From Agrypnia vestita (lineage: Eukaryota; Arthropoda; Insecta; Trichoptera; Phryganeidae), in NCBI GenBank assembly GCA_016648135.1, contig JADDOH010001582.1, forward strand, positions 180,002 through 244,001: a stretch of 64,000 nucleotides of DNA, given 5' to 3'. The notes under the pieces were generated by a model. That model was given only the letters and a program-made list of their open reading frames with translations. It did not search any database and was not told the DNA's origin. How positions within the stretch are numbered: the stretch's first letter is position 1; each line of letters opens with the position of its first letter. Position numbers and translations under genes: made by a program. Shown here one piece after another: positions 43,689 to 54,865 of the stretch.

Positions 43689-45509
43689 CACCATGGACCT
43701 TTCAATAGAGAGAGCAAAAAAATAAAATCTATGAAAATTATTTATTTTCACTATCACGATTTAATAAAAACAATGGTTAATAGTAAACTTGGCCTACGCC
43801 TTCCAAGAAGCGCATTTGCAAACGCATTTTACAGGCCTTTACTATTTTTAATTCTCGGACTGGCCGCATAGTCGCATATGTTGCCCGCGACATAATTTTA
43901 TCAGTATTCGCGTTTCAACATGTAAGAATTGATACGTCCGTAAATTTTTCCAATAAATAAGTCCAATCAAGTACCCAATTGTTAGTTAGCTGCTGTGAAG
44001 TTGACGGAAAGTCGTCGAAGATTAAAAGCAGTGACAGTGCGCTCACTGTGAGAGGTTTTCTGGCCAAAAAAAGCGATTACCCAATTAGGTCATTCGCCCG
44101 CTCACCCGACACTGTGATTTATGGCTATTTTCAAAATTAAAACCCGCTCGGAAGGAACGAAGATTTATAACACAACGGATAACTAACAGAGACAGGTAGG
44201 TACCTCTTTTCAAAAATGAAAAAAATGTCCAAGTCGGTTTAAAAACGCACAAGGGAAATATTTTGAAGGCAATTTCACTCGCTAGTTCAAAATTTCACGA
44301 GTATATTTTACGAACAGACACATTTAGCAAACCTTCCAAAAATCTATGATTAGTAATTTTAAATAGCATAAAAAAGAAAAAAAAAATTTTTTAACGTCTA
44401 GTTTTTTGAATCTTCATTATATTTTCATAAATTTGACTTTTAGGTTATTTTGAATATTAAAAAAATATATAAAATATTGAGAAACCGGAATAACGAATAA
44501 CGGAATAACCGAATACTTATTGCACAAAGCCCCTACCCTCACCACACACACACACATACACACAAATTATATTGATATCTGCCTACTGTGTAAATAATAA
44601 ACAACTGCAACGACACAATTCATAAAAAAATGAATACGAATAATTTTTTTTTAATTATAAGGTGCAAAGGTCTATTTGTGCGAAGCAGAGAAAACTTTCG
44701 AAAGGTGCGCTTTGGCGTTTTTTTTTTTGGCGAAATTTACATAGCTTTCCTTTACTGTAATTTGTAGGTCAAAGCACTTATTTTAGCTTCCAAGATCATT
44801 TTCATATTGAGGTACGGAGCTTTCAAATTTCCAATCAACAGTAATTTTTCAAGAAAAAACACATGACATGATGAAAATTTATTTCAATGTATTCGTTTTG
44901 AGTAAATGAGTATTGATTTGTTTGCCTTTTTGTTTCTTGCAAGCCTCAATTATTTTTCAGTGAAATATAGGGAAAGCAGAATTTAAAAAATTCAAATATC
45001 GGTGATTTACAAATGGACAGTTAAAACTGTAAACTTTTCCATTGAATGTGAGAAGAAATTCACAATATTTGATAACCATTCAAAAAATCCTTTATAGCTG
45101 CTTAATCCAATTGAGAAACTCGATAAAAGTAATTTAAGACACTTTTCTGAACTTTTGACCAACAAAATTGATTGGGTATTGTAACGCTGGAAAAATAATT
45201 TTCTCGACGAACTTTGAAAGTATTCAACGTCGTCTGAATATCAAATAAAGTCTCAAAATGGGCCTCCTAATCCAATATTGGATCCAATCGACGTTATTTG
45301 TCTAAGAAAATAAAAACTTGTTCGTCAAAGTTTGCAAAGAAAAGACAACTCCTCTTTCGGTAATAATAATGAGTGTACACAGGAGGAGTGCTGGAGTTGT
45401 TTGATTTAGGAAAAGCTCTGTCAGCAAACATAATATTAAAGACATTTAAGAATAAATTAAATACTATGTTATAAACCACTTTATTGCTATATATTTGTCA
45501 ACTAGTCTC
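43689..45509. other. AT-rich stretch, nothing coding recognised
   Basis: 43980-44110 is GC-richer (GTGACAGTGCGCTCACTGTG) with a loose match to the 25571 foldback. A (CA)n run lies near 44545. No gene supported. Confidence 0.4.
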
Positions 45510-45543
45510 GGTTGGACTCAACATTATAATGTTGAGTCCAACC
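45510..45543. repeat. Perfect 34-bp palindrome
   Basis: GGTTGGACTCAACATTA and its exact complement meet without a spacer. In an AT-rich background a 17-bp perfect half-site with no loop is not expected by chance. Confidence 0.95.
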
Positions 45544-46598
45544 TATATTAAATACAGATTTAACGGTGATGAAATTTTCCAGTAAATTTGCATTTCCTAG
45601 TAGTCAGCTTTGGCGTAGGAAGGCACATTCCAGAGAATGCCCCGAAAGCCAGTGTCACGGGATAGATAAGTCCACCCTTATCTGAACAGCATCACCTGGT
45701 CTCACATTTCCAGGTATTTTCGGAAGACTACATGCTGAATTCCTCGAATCGAACCAGCGTGGGCTGAAGGAATGTAGCCTTAATGGGTAAAATTATCCGG
45801 TACATAAGATAATGATAGATAAAAGAGGGGTAGGCGAATAACTGAGAAATAAATGAGGATACAGGGAATATTCAAAGGTCACAGGCGACTCGAATTCTGC
45901 TCGTATAATTGAATGGAAAATGTTAATAGGTATTCAATATCGCTTGTCACAGTAGAGCATGTATGTATACAAATACACTAGTTCTTGTTGTTTCATTTAA
46001 AAATACAAAGTAGTTGTGATTTAACAGACATTTAAAATTATCCTAAATCATCAGCAGGCGTGTGTCAACAGTTTGACGTCATTTTCCAACACTTCGCTCG
46101 CTCTCACTAGTTGCTATGGTGATAGTAGATATCTTGCACAATATTGTATACTATTTTGTTGTTTGGTTCGTGGATTATTCTTCTATTAAGTTCACAGTGT
46201 GAGTGTATTCAATTAATTAATTAATTAAGTACAGTGCAATGGATGAAGGATTTGAAAAAGAGCAATCGGATAATTTACCTAAAATAGATAGGACTTATGG
46301 TTGCCCACTATTTTTAGAAGAAGAATGATTTCGTTGCCGCGAAATGCGAGGAGTAATAATATGTTTGTACATTTTGGCACAATGCATGTTTGTATAGTAT
46401 TTGGATTGGACATTAAATTTTTTTTTTGCAAAATCTGCAGGTGGAATCCCGCGTCTCGTAATAATTTTTAAAATTTCATATCTCGGAAACTACTTGGATA
46501 GAAATAATTTTTCATACATACTTTTTATATCAATAGGGAATACAAATATGGAGAGTTAAAAATCAAAATTAGTGACCATTCTTCATTATTATTAATTA
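45544..46598. other. Stretch with an unidentified GC-richer block and a short transposon-like frame
   Basis: 45590-45790 is GC-richer (CACATTCCAGAGAATGCCCC, GGTTCGATTCGAGG on minus) but I cannot name it. At 46239 ATG opens MDEGFEKEQSDNLPKIDRTY and stops after 29 codons. NLPKID and, in another frame, CREMRGVI resemble the start of YqaJ/ISL2EU-associated transposon proteins, a weak suggestion only. TTGACGTCATTTTCC lies upstream at about 46074. Confidence 0.3.
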
Positions 46599-46760
46599 CT
46601 AGCTGTAACACGTCAAAAATGACTTTTACATGTCGGTTCCCAAGGAAAAAAATCGAAAAAATAATTTTTTAGAACTTTTTTCAAAACACCTACTACCTGC
46701 ATGCCGCTAGTAAAAATAAAGAATATAAATGTTGAATCTGGTGAATCTGGGATTCAAATC
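46599..46760 (-). mobile_element. Helitron-like 3' end
   Basis: Read on minus it ends CGTCA-TTTT-TGACG (5-bp hairpin), then TGTTACAG, CTAG, with host T next. This is the Helitron 3' terminus. The inner sequence resembles 61795-61945 (CAAAAATGA, TTTTACATGTCGGT against TTTTATATGTCGGT). The other end is not clear. Confidence 0.6.
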
Positions 46761-47425
46761 TGCATTTATAGAAGCAAAGTCAGATGCCTTAGTTCTCTTA
46801 ACCGGATCCGGTAATACGATGTGTGTCGATACTACCGTATTTATAATCAAAATTTACAACATAGATATTTGAAGCTCTTTCACCTTCCTGAAAGAGCTAC
46901 TAGATTATCTGCCAGATTCAATTTTATTTTGTCACTATATTTTTTAATCATTATTGTAAATTTGGCTACATTTATTGCTAACAAAGCGTTTAGAGAGCAT
47001 ATTATTATTTTTATTCTTTTAAATGCACAACTCAAAATTATCGAATTCATTATATTTGTTGAGTATTAGATTAAATTATAAGACACCACAATTTTGAAAT
47101 TTAAATTTACGTAGGTATATTTTATTTCAGCAAGTTTAAAAGTTTTAATTATCAATTATATTTAAAGGAAAGCTGTTCTGTACTCTCTGTTTATTACAAA
47201 GAGCAGGAGAGCAAAATACAGAAACAAACCGGTTAACTGTATAAAATAACTTCCTCGAAATACAAACTATGTTATATATTTTAATGAAACAGACGGAATT
47301 ACCCGAAAATAATTGAAAGATTTATTGTTATTTTGAACTCCTATTCGCAATCCCATGATGATAATTAAAACGAAAATTTGTTCGTAAAGTACACTGAAAG
47401 CATTGTGATAAATTCTTGAAAATAT
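46761..47425. other. AT-rich stretch, nothing recognised
   Basis: An 82-codon frame at 46821-47069 has no supporting motif. Nothing else. Confidence 0.4.
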
Positions 47426-47995
47426 TGTCACATAAGGGGGCTGCGGGAGGAATGAACGAAAACTTTTACTAGCGATTCATTAATTACTGATTAATTAACT
47501 ATTCAATGTACAAAGTCACTTAACATTATTAAACTTAAGGCTATTCCTTAAATCACACTACTTCGAAATATATCTATCACTTTCTCATCGCTGGATACAC
47601 TTTATTTAATATTTACTAGAAAATTCCACCCGATTCTCACTCGTAGTAATTAATCGCTTATTTATTTCGCCAATTGGGTAAATACTTCGATTATTTGCTC
47701 ATTTATCGCTTAGATTATCTAACGGCTGGCCACCCTGGCCTCTCGGCTTGTAGCCGAATTTGCTCTGTTTTCGTCTGTCAAGCGAAACTCAACAACTCCC
47801 GCGCCGCGGCTGGCCCTGTATTTATATCTGAAAATGCTGGTACATTCGTGCTCTGGATTATTCTAGTATTTAGGAGAAGATTCTCGTGGCTTCTAGGCTT
47901 TCCTAGGTGTTTCTCGAATGTTTCAGACACCTCCTGAAAGCCGTAGATCATCCTAGGCCGTTCTCGATTCTTCGATAATTTTGTGACAAGTGACA
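47426..47995 (-). mobile_element. Possible solo LTR
   Basis: Read on minus, the block starts TGTCAC(TTG) and ends CCCCCTTATGTGACA, so it has TG...CA and a short inverted tip. In between it has a TATA-like box (GATATAAATAC, about 47820), a GC-rich stretch downstream (CCAGCCGCGGCGCGGGAG) and a possible polyadenylation signal AATAAAG near 47600, the expected LTR order. No target duplication was found and no second LTR or gag-pol is present in the window, so the call is provisional. Confidence 0.4.
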
Positions 47996-48725
47996 TAGTG
48001 CGTAAGTTCTTTTAAGCATCCCGTTATAAAGTATTCTGGGTACGGGGAGATTGCCCGGAAGTCTGATCGTCACGAATATAAACGTCACTTTATAATCTAA
48101 TATAATATAATGCACAAGAAGTCAATTGATGCGATCAGTCAATATCAAAATGCCATGTTTGGTAAAGTCAGATAGGAGTAGTGTTCAACGACAGCCCTTA
48201 GATATTCTGTGTGAATCAATAAAGTGCACGGACGTCCTGTGTTTTAAGTGAAAAGATGCAGGAAAAGATGAATAATGCCCATGTATTTGGCGTTGATTTG
48301 GTATTAGAGTACGTCAGGCAAAGTAGAATATGAGGATGGATCTAGTCTATGAGAGGATAGATCAGTCCGAAGATAAACAGAAAGAATCTGGGCTTACATA
48401 CAAATCATAAAAGTATACGCAGCTAAAGCAAAACTACTACTAGCTCGATATGCGACTGGTTTGAAGTTAGATCTGGACACAGTGAGTATCAGAGACAATT
48501 GCACTTATCTTAAGTTTCTAATCATCACACGATGGTTCTTTTTCAAAATTGCTAAGGCGAAATTAAGTTATTTTCACTTTTGTCATAGCCTCGCTTGCAT
48601 TTTGTATTACATTCTTGCATGGAAAGATATAAATAAAAAACTCATAGTTAAAGTACACATTTTTCTAAAACGACAGCAAATAAATTATTGATTTAATAAT
48701 TTAATTGGTGTTAATTGTGGGGGTG
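47996..48725. other. Stretch without a recognised gene
   Basis: Mixed composition. 48440-48690 has a 76-codon frame without a motif. Confidence 0.4.
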
Positions 48726-48949
48726 AAGTAAAGACTTCAATATCCAAAAAAATAAAAAAATGTTTTGAATGCAGGGACGAGGACTACAAAATTAAAATGT
48801 TCTGAATTCTAGATTTTATATATCTATCCCTTCCATAATCATGATTCCTATAAAGTTTTTTATAAAATCACGAATTAAGTACATTATACATTAGTTCAAT
48901 CAACCCTTGATGACTGCATTTTTTTTGGATATTGCTACCTTTGCCGTTT
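48726..48949. repeat. MITE-like element, family 1 copy B
   Basis: AATATCCAAAAAAATAAAAA followed by TTTTGAATGCAG matches 10093-10118 of copy A. The right end GGATATTGCTACCTTTGCCG matches the inverted tip of copy A (GATATTGCTGCCTTTGCTTT). Confidence 0.7.
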
Positions 48950-49538
48950 CACATTTATCAAATAATAAATTACCAAACCGACGATATTTTAGAACTGATG
49001 AAAATCGCTCCACTTCGTGGGCTTTAAACTGTAGGAACACGTAACATGAATTTTAGCTATAGTATTGCCAAGAAAGTAATTATGTATTTATATTTACTTG
49101 TAATTTATATATATTGTGTTTATTATACTATTCGTGCGCGTAAACATATGTGAAGGAGAATAAAGATAATACAAAAGATAACGTAATAATAGATGTCATA
49201 AAATAATAAATACCGTAAGCGTACAAAATTAATGATCGATAAGTTGTAAAAACGGCAGCTTTTATACGGAATTGTAAAGATACGATGGAGAATAAATGTA
49301 ATTAATATTTTATTAAACATTAAAGACTAATTTCTAATGCAATAGTTATTTAATATTGGTATCTTAAGAATCCTTAAGTATTATTCTACTAGCATTACAC
49401 CGTGAAAAATTAAGAAACATAATAATTGAAGTATTTTGAAGCTGAAAACTCGTGAACAGAAAACCATTAATTTTTTTAAACCGACTTTATTCGCTTGAAC
49501 CTAAAACTTAATAATAATATAAATATGTAATATATGTA

Positions 49539-49791
49539 ATCGAGGATAGAAAGTAAGGGTGTAAGTGTTATTTCGAACTTTACAGGAGAGCAAAATAATG
49601 TTTTATCAGTCTGATTCTGTCAATATTTATTTTATTATTTAACGATTTAAATACGTGTTTTGGATTAACAAATATGGAAATCATTTAATGATAAAAGATA
49701 AAAGAAACATAGACAAAAGACAGAACTTTCTTTTGCTTTCTCCTAAAGTTTGAAATAATTTACAACCCCTTTTTGGGTTTCTACCCCCGAT
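49539..49791. repeat. MITE, family 2 copy A (253 bp)
   Basis: Long inverted ends: ATCGAGGATAGAAAGTAAGG at the left and ATCGGGGGTAGAAACCCAAA on minus at the right, followed on both sides by a GAACTTTACAGGAGAGCAAA / AACTTTAGGAGAAAGCAAAA stretch. Same layout as 58104-58356. No coding capacity. Confidence 0.75.
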
Positions 49792-50052
49792 ATATTTAAA
49801 TTATTATATTTATGGTAGTTTTAGGTTAATAAAATAGGTATAAAAAATTTATTTGACTAGTTTTAGGTTAATAAAATAAATAAAGGTTAAAAAAAACAAG
49901 CTTAAATAAAATAATAATATAAAAATTTCTAGACCGAGAAATTTGGTGGGCGACCCTTGCGTGTTGCACTATAATTATCTAAAGTTGTAATTCCAGCACG
50001 TTGCGGACATTACGGACAGGCAGACAGACAGACTGACAACGAAATTATTATA

Positions 50053-51165
50053 TTAGGTCCTTACATATGAAATTGATGTTTTGCCGTACTGGCAAATTTG
50101 ATCTCAAATATCTTCTCTTTGGTTAGGAATTCCAAATCCAAATTTATACAGCTATTTACTCATGTATTTGTGTTTTGAAAATTATAATTCATTTGTTTTT
50201 TCCTCAATTGTTTTTTTCTTTGCGTCACTCAGTTTAAAAAATGAAAAACTTGAAATATCGCGTTATTTACGAGTACGAGTTCCACCGTGGCACCAGTGCT
50301 GCAGAAACGGCTCGAAGGATTAATGATGTGTATGGCGACGGTGCCGCAAAAGAAAACACAGTGCGTTTTTGGTTCCAACGTTTTCGTTCTGGAAATTTCG
50401 ACCTGCAGAACAAGCCCCGTGGACGGCCGGAGACCAAAGTTGATAATGAAGAATTGAAGGCTATTGTGGAAGCGGATCCATCGCAAACCACATCCGAGTT
50501 AGCTGCAGGCTGCGGTGTTAGTGATAAAACTGTTTTAATCCACTTGAAGCAAATTGGTAAGGTGAAAAAGCTTGAAAGGTGGGTACCTCACGAATTGAGT
50601 GAAGCAAATCAACAAACGCGCGTTGACTGCTGCGTTGCATTACTCAACCAGCACAATAATGAAGGGATTTTAAATCTTAAATCTGGCCAGATGATTACGG
50701 CAGATGTCTATTGTCAGCAACTGCAAACCATGATGGAAAAGATAGCTGCTAAAAACCGAGGCTGGTTAATCGCTCTAGGCCACTGCTGCTTCATGATAAC
50801 GCTAGACCACACACGCACAACAGACGGCTACCAAATTAGAGGAGCTTCAATTGGAATGTCTAAGACATCCACCGTACTCTCCGGACCTTGCCCCAACAGA
50901 TTACCATTTTTTTCGAAATTTGGATAACTTCTTGTAAAGGAAAAAATTCAACTCCGATGGGGCAGTCCAAACCGCCTTCAAAGATTTTATTGATTCCCGT
51001 CCGAATGGTTTTTTTAGTAAAGGGATCGATGAACTACCTATGAGATGGCAAAAGTGCATAGATAGCAATGGTACATACTTTGATTAAATAAAAATATTAT
51101 AATAAAAAAAAATCGGCTTTATGTTCCTCCCATACTAAACGCCAATTTCATATGTAAGGACCTAA
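50053..51165 (+). mobile_element. mariner element with perfect 23-bp TIR tips, 1113 bp
   Basis: TTAGGTCCTTACATATGAAA then TTG at 50053 is repeated exactly, inverted, ending at 51165. The TIRs then diverge. It is flanked by TA at 50051-50052 and 51166-51167, the mariner target duplication. Full-length mariners are about 1.3 kb, so some 200 bp are missing, in line with the deletion in the transposase. Confidence 0.93.
50241..51087 (+). pseudogene. mariner transposase, internally deleted and frameshifted
   Basis: ATG at 50241 opens MKNLKYRVIYEYEFHRGTSA, then TVRFWFQRFRSGNF and NKPRGRPETKVDNEEL: the two helix-turn-helix DNA-binding units with the GRP linker. Next come HLKQIGKVKKLERWVPHEL (the WVPHEL linker motif of mariners) and LLNQHNNEGILN. 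Directly after this the frame jumps to SGQMITADVYCQQLQTM, so about 60 residues including the first catalytic Asp (the CDEKW motif) are deleted. A frameshift near 50795 follows; HDNARPH (second Asp) and HPPYSPDLAPTDYHFFRNL (third Asp) are still readable in shifted frames. A CAA-to-TAA-like stop follows (DNFL then stop), and the end is KGIDELPMRWQKCIDSNGTY then FD and the stop at 51087. Inactive. Confidence 0.92.
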
Positions 51166-51173
51166 TATTTGGA

Positions 51174-52373
51174 TATTAAACAAATTTTTTTTTGGTTTAC
51201 AAGCAATAAAAATATTTTGAGAAGGAATAAGAATGAGAAATCCATCAAAATACAATATATACCCATATTTATGTAAAACTAGATATTATATCTTAAACAT
51301 CCTACAATTCAGGTTTTAAAGATATTGTTTAACTGTAACTGGTTGCGAATATTTTATACGAACCGTATGTTTTTCCGAGAAACGATTCTCGACGTTTCGT
51401 TGAATATCCGTAACCAGTTACAGTTAAATATGTCTAACGACCGTAATAACAACCATAACTCTTTAAAGATACTGATTTTTTTGCGTGGTATTTTCAATCC
51501 TAATCTATGTAAATTGTACATAGCGGACAACATTTTACCTTTAATAAATTAAAAAAATGGAGTTACTATAGCTAGACCGCATTCAAAAGAATGTGCGCAA
51601 AATATATGTGTTGTTACGATGCAAAAAATGAACACAAAGGAAATTTTTCTAGTAAGTAAGTAACCTTTTTTAAACTAAAAATATGTGTTTATTTGGTATA
51701 TCATATTGAGGCTTGTAATACGGGCTTGGCAGGCAACTTTCCTCGCTTTCTTCTTACCGGACAAAGCTAGGAAATGGTTTTTTTACTGTGTTCGACTTAT
51801 AATATAAAATGAATACAAAAAATAATAACTTATTGAAAGTTCATGATTCAAGACACAGGGTATTAAAACATAATAATAAGGCACAATAATGGAAAATTGA
51901 GGCAACGTATAAGGATGGAATTGTGCTCAATTGAAACAACCCAGTCCTGCGAGGAAGGTTAAAAATACAACGTCTTTGCCAATATCAAGTCAATACTCTA
52001 ATGAAACGAAAAACAAAGAAAATAATATTAAATAATATGAAACTCCCTGACGACGCAAATTACAATAGCGGGGGTGGAATCGGTGATGAGAATTTCTCTT
52101 CCGTGCTACCGAGCGCGGAACACTGAAGACTGTCCCTGGAGAATAATCACTACTGGATCTCATTATTTTAAAACTTAGCCAATTATTTATACATCTGTAA
52201 TGGTAGTCTGCGAGCAGCAATTGGACAATTTGATAAATTGGATTATGCGGTTGTTAGATAATATTGTAGGTAGTATTTTCTGGGTTGTCGTGCTATGGAT
52301 TGACATTATCTTAGCAAATCCGATAGAATAACATAGAAGATTAAGATGAATTGAGCTCAAATATTATTCTAAA
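51174..52373. other. Stretch with one inverted repeat, no gene
   Basis: TTTAACTGTAACTGGTTGCG at about 51327 pairs with CGTAACCAGTTACAGTTAAA at about 51409, enclosing a small hairpin GAGAAACGATTCTC. Otherwise nothing recognised. Confidence 0.55.
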
Positions 52374-52604
52374 CTAGCTTTAACCCGTCAAAAATGACGG
52401 AAAATTGCCTCGCGTCTGATTGCTTAGTCCTGTATGTGGTGCATTTCTGACGGGTCACGCACAACGCCGCGGTGGCAACGTCGCTGGGTTGCCGCATTCG
52501 GGTTTGCTCGCCCGGGGTTCAAGCGCTTTCTCCATCCGTTTAATTTCGTTTTTTTTTACAGACAGAGAGAAAGACGGACAGAAAACGAAATTATTATTTT
52601 TAGA
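52374..52604 (-). mobile_element. Non-autonomous Helitron, 231 bp
   Basis: On minus: A, then TCTAAAAATAATAATTTCG (5' end), and 3' end CCGTCA-TTTT-TGACGG hairpin, GTTAAAG, CTAG, then T. The A/T insertion site and hairpin-plus-CTAG end are diagnostic. The interior is GC-rich (GGCAACGTCGCTGGGTTGCC) with a GACAGAGAGAAAGACGGACA run. Confidence 0.8.
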
Positions 52605-53087
52605 TTGGAAGGTATTATTCAAAGAATATATCGAAGCCCACAACAACAGTTCATGGTTTTGGGAGGCATGTGAAATAATGGAAATTAATTAAAATAAATT
52701 AATTCACTGGACACGAATTTCATCGGAGACCGTTTTTTTATTAATGTAAAATTTTATAATTCGCACTAATTATCACTAGAAAATTCTCTGCACTTTGATC
52801 TGTCGCCAATCTGCTCTTTTTCGCACGTAAGTATCCACTCTGGGCTTGTTGTTTATCGTTTTATCGTTTTTATACATAAATTTTGGTTCGCAAATGTTCA
52901 ACCGGTTTCTCCGTATTTCTTTTTTTATGTTTTTTTAGAGATTCGATTAGGTTTTTTTAGAGAATTGTCCAGTTTATTTGAGATTCATGTTTAAGGACTT
53001 CGATAATGTGAAGTTACTATTGTTTTAGACTCGTGACAGCATAATAGAGAAATTAATAAACAAAAATAATATAAAATTTAAAGAAAG
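52605..53087. other. Stretch without a recognised gene
   Basis: AT-rich, nothing supported. Confidence 0.45.
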
Positions 53088-53121
53088 CATTTGATTATGT
53101 ACAGCTGTACATAATCAAATG
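53088..53121. repeat. Perfect 34-bp palindrome
   Basis: CATTTGATTATGTACAG meets its exact complement with no spacer. Same length as the palindrome at 45510 but unrelated in sequence. Confidence 0.95.
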
Positions 53122-53127
53122 TACAAA

Positions 53128-53159
53128 TTCTACCAGTCTATCTAGCTAGACTGGTAGAA
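53128..53159. repeat. Hairpin, 13-bp arms, next to the palindrome
   Basis: TTCTACCAGTCTA and TAGACTGGTAGAA around TCTAGC, only 6 bp from the 53088-53121 palindrome, so two cruciform-capable sites lie back to back. Confidence 0.9.
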
Positions 53160-53689
53160 CAATCTTTCTGCGTAAGGAAACAGAAGAGGAGACAAATATA
53201 TTGGATATAAATTGATAAGTAGATTTTCTTAAAAGTAGTTTGATAATAAATTTTATCTCAAAAACTAAGGCAGAAAAGTAATTTTTAACTTATCTCTTTA
53301 CAAAACAATAATTTAATATCTATTTTAATACTAATCCTCTTTCATATAATAGACAAATAGACGTATATTATCGGCGAATATCAGAATATATATTTAATAA
53401 GTTCTCTTCTGTAGGTACACTACTGGTCTGTGGTTCGAGCCTCATTCTAGGAGGCCAGCAAGTTAGTCAAATTTATACAAGAAAACAAAGCAAAGTTTAA
53501 AAATTGTGAACATTGTTGTATACGTATTTCATGTAAGCAAAAAAGTAATATTCGAATAGACGTAACAAAAATGAATACTAAAATATAATTTCTTTTATTA
53601 TTGCAAAATGACTCTGTGGTAACATTATATAATAATAATAATAATAAATAAATAAATCAGGTAAATGATCCTTTCATCAGAATACAATA
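53160..53689. other. AT-rich stretch with a SINE scrap
   Basis: 53420-53465 (GGTCTGTGGTTCGAGCCTCA, GGCCAGCAAG) is a B-box piece of the 12090-12274 SINE family on the + strand. 53630-53660 is an (ATA)n/(AAAT)n run. Confidence 0.5.
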
Positions 53690-53756
53690 TATACTAAAAA
53701 TTAAAATTGAAAGTACCTTTAGACATTGACAAAAAATAAAATATAAATTTAAGGGG

Positions 53757-53918
53757 AAAATGTTCTTCGGTTTTCACGGCCGTTCAGAATCTTCAGGTTT
53801 GTATTTTCTGTGGTGTGAGGCCATGTTTTTAAGACGTTTCGGGTACCTTTAAGGGTCATCAGCATACACATAAAAAAACGCCACATAATACCAAAGAAAG
53901 TACAAACCAGAAAAAATA
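53757..53918. mobile_element. Nested small Penelope-related element
   Basis: It is absent from the equivalent place of the copy at 11.3 kb. It starts with the shared head TTTTCACGGCCGTTCAGAAT then CTTC, carries motif M5, and has inverted ends (CAGGTTTGTATTTTCTGTGG against CTGGTTTGTACTTTCTTTGG on minus). Imperfect flanking TAAGGGG / TAGGGGG may be the target duplication. Confidence 0.5.
53836..53862 (-). ncRNA. Hammerhead-like core motif M5
   Basis: Minus: CTGATGA (exact), a poor stem (ACC-CTTAAA-GGT with extra TACCC), then GAAACGTC (exact). Both core boxes are conserved although the stem is weak. Confidence 0.35.
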
Positions 53919-54290
53919 GGGGGTTGAACAACGAATTAGGAACAAATGCGAAGGCAGATTTAATAGGTAAATATTTGCAAAAAAGATTCGATTATATATA
54001 AATTCAATTATTTTGCTATTAAAATTTTTGTCATTTATTAAAATTCATAAAATTTCTTATTTATGTAATAGTGATCCTTTTTTTAACGTAAAATATCAAA
54101 AAAAAATATTACAAAAACAATGGTTTGTTTCCAAAAAATGTCTTGAAAATTTTAGGATATTTTGTTTATATAAAAATGATTGCAATCATTAAAAATTAAT
54201 TTATAAACCAACGATTTTTTTAAAAATAGGTGTCATTCGTATTCTTGTCATTTAGTATATTTATTTTTTGTTAATAAAATATAAATTTAA

Positions 54291-54555
54291 AATAAAATGG
54301 TCCAAATCTATTTCCTAATTGACATTAAGAAATTGGAAAATCAAGAAGTACTTGGATGCGATCGGATAGAAGGCAGATCCAAAACCGGAAATTATTGATG
54401 TCACCCTCTTTGCAGTCTATTTATGTACAACCAGGCTGAGTCAAAATTCCGGGTGGAATGGAAGCGTCATTTAGACCTTTGAATAATTTGGATGTATTAG
54501 GGTACCCGTAAATAATGTCGTTTTTTATAATAAATTATTTGGATTTACTATAAAA
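54291..54555. other. Stretch without a recognised gene
   Basis: Nothing recognised. Confidence 0.4.
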
Positions 54556-54559
54556 CCAG

Positions 54560-54865
54560 CTTTACAAGGTCGGTCAGGTGGTTTAGGCATGTTGAGCGAA
54601 TGAATGAGAAATGAATGGTAAGAAAGATATATAATGCAAGTGTTGACGGCGCCAGAAAGAGAGGGCGACCGCGGAAGACGTGGCATGACCAGATTAACCA
54701 GGTACTGGAAGATGGCTCCGTTAGAAGCCTCAGCAACCGTCGAGCTTGCATGTGAAAATGTACGAATGTGGATGAGGCGAGAGTTGTATGTCAGGACAGA
54801 AGAGTGTGGTGCTCTATCCTCTCTGTCTACCCCCACGGGGAAACGGCTAAGTTAGTTAGTTCTTA
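54560..54865 (+). pseudogene. Non-LTR retrotransposon 3' end (GTTAG-tail family)
   Basis: GGTGGTTTAGGCATGTTGAG, ASVDGARKRGRPRKTWHDQI-like coding (read across one shift), VLEDGSVRSLSNRRACM, VDEARVVCQDRRVWCSI, then GGGGAAACGGCTAAGTTAGT and a TTAG tail. The G-R-P-R-K-T-W-H-D-Q-I and D-R-x-x-W motifs mark a LINE C-terminus. Best preserved copy of the family in the window. Confidence 0.8.

Larger units (their letters stand above)
49930..51173 (-). mobile_element. Helitron-like element interrupted by mariner, limits uncertain on the left
   Basis: 49975-50050 has the GGACATTACGGACAGGCAGA and CGAAATTATTA signature of the copies at 52374 and 61795. Directly after the mariner the sequence TATTTGGAT continues it. 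On minus the 5' terminus would be A then TCC at 51173. The CTAG end to the left is not certain (CTAG occurs at 49939 and 49856). Confidence 0.45.
53690..54290 (-). pseudogene. Penelope-like element, endonuclease remnant and 3' flank, with a nested insert
   Basis: Minus near 54160-54110 reads LKFSRHFLETNHCFCNI, the S-N-H-L-L-E-T-N-H block of the GIY-YIG domain in decayed form (compare 11516-11665). Downstream on minus it matches the 11300-11500 flank (ATAATCGAATC, TTGTTCAAC, AATTTTAATTTTTAGTATAT) and reaches ATTCTGATGAAAGGATC at about 53675, a relic of the first hammerhead-like box. The match to the other copy is interrupted by 53757-53918. Confidence 0.5.

Noticed and set aside
50229..50491. 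Two minus-strand frames opposite the mariner transposase
   Set aside because: Antisense shadows of a clearly identified transposase.
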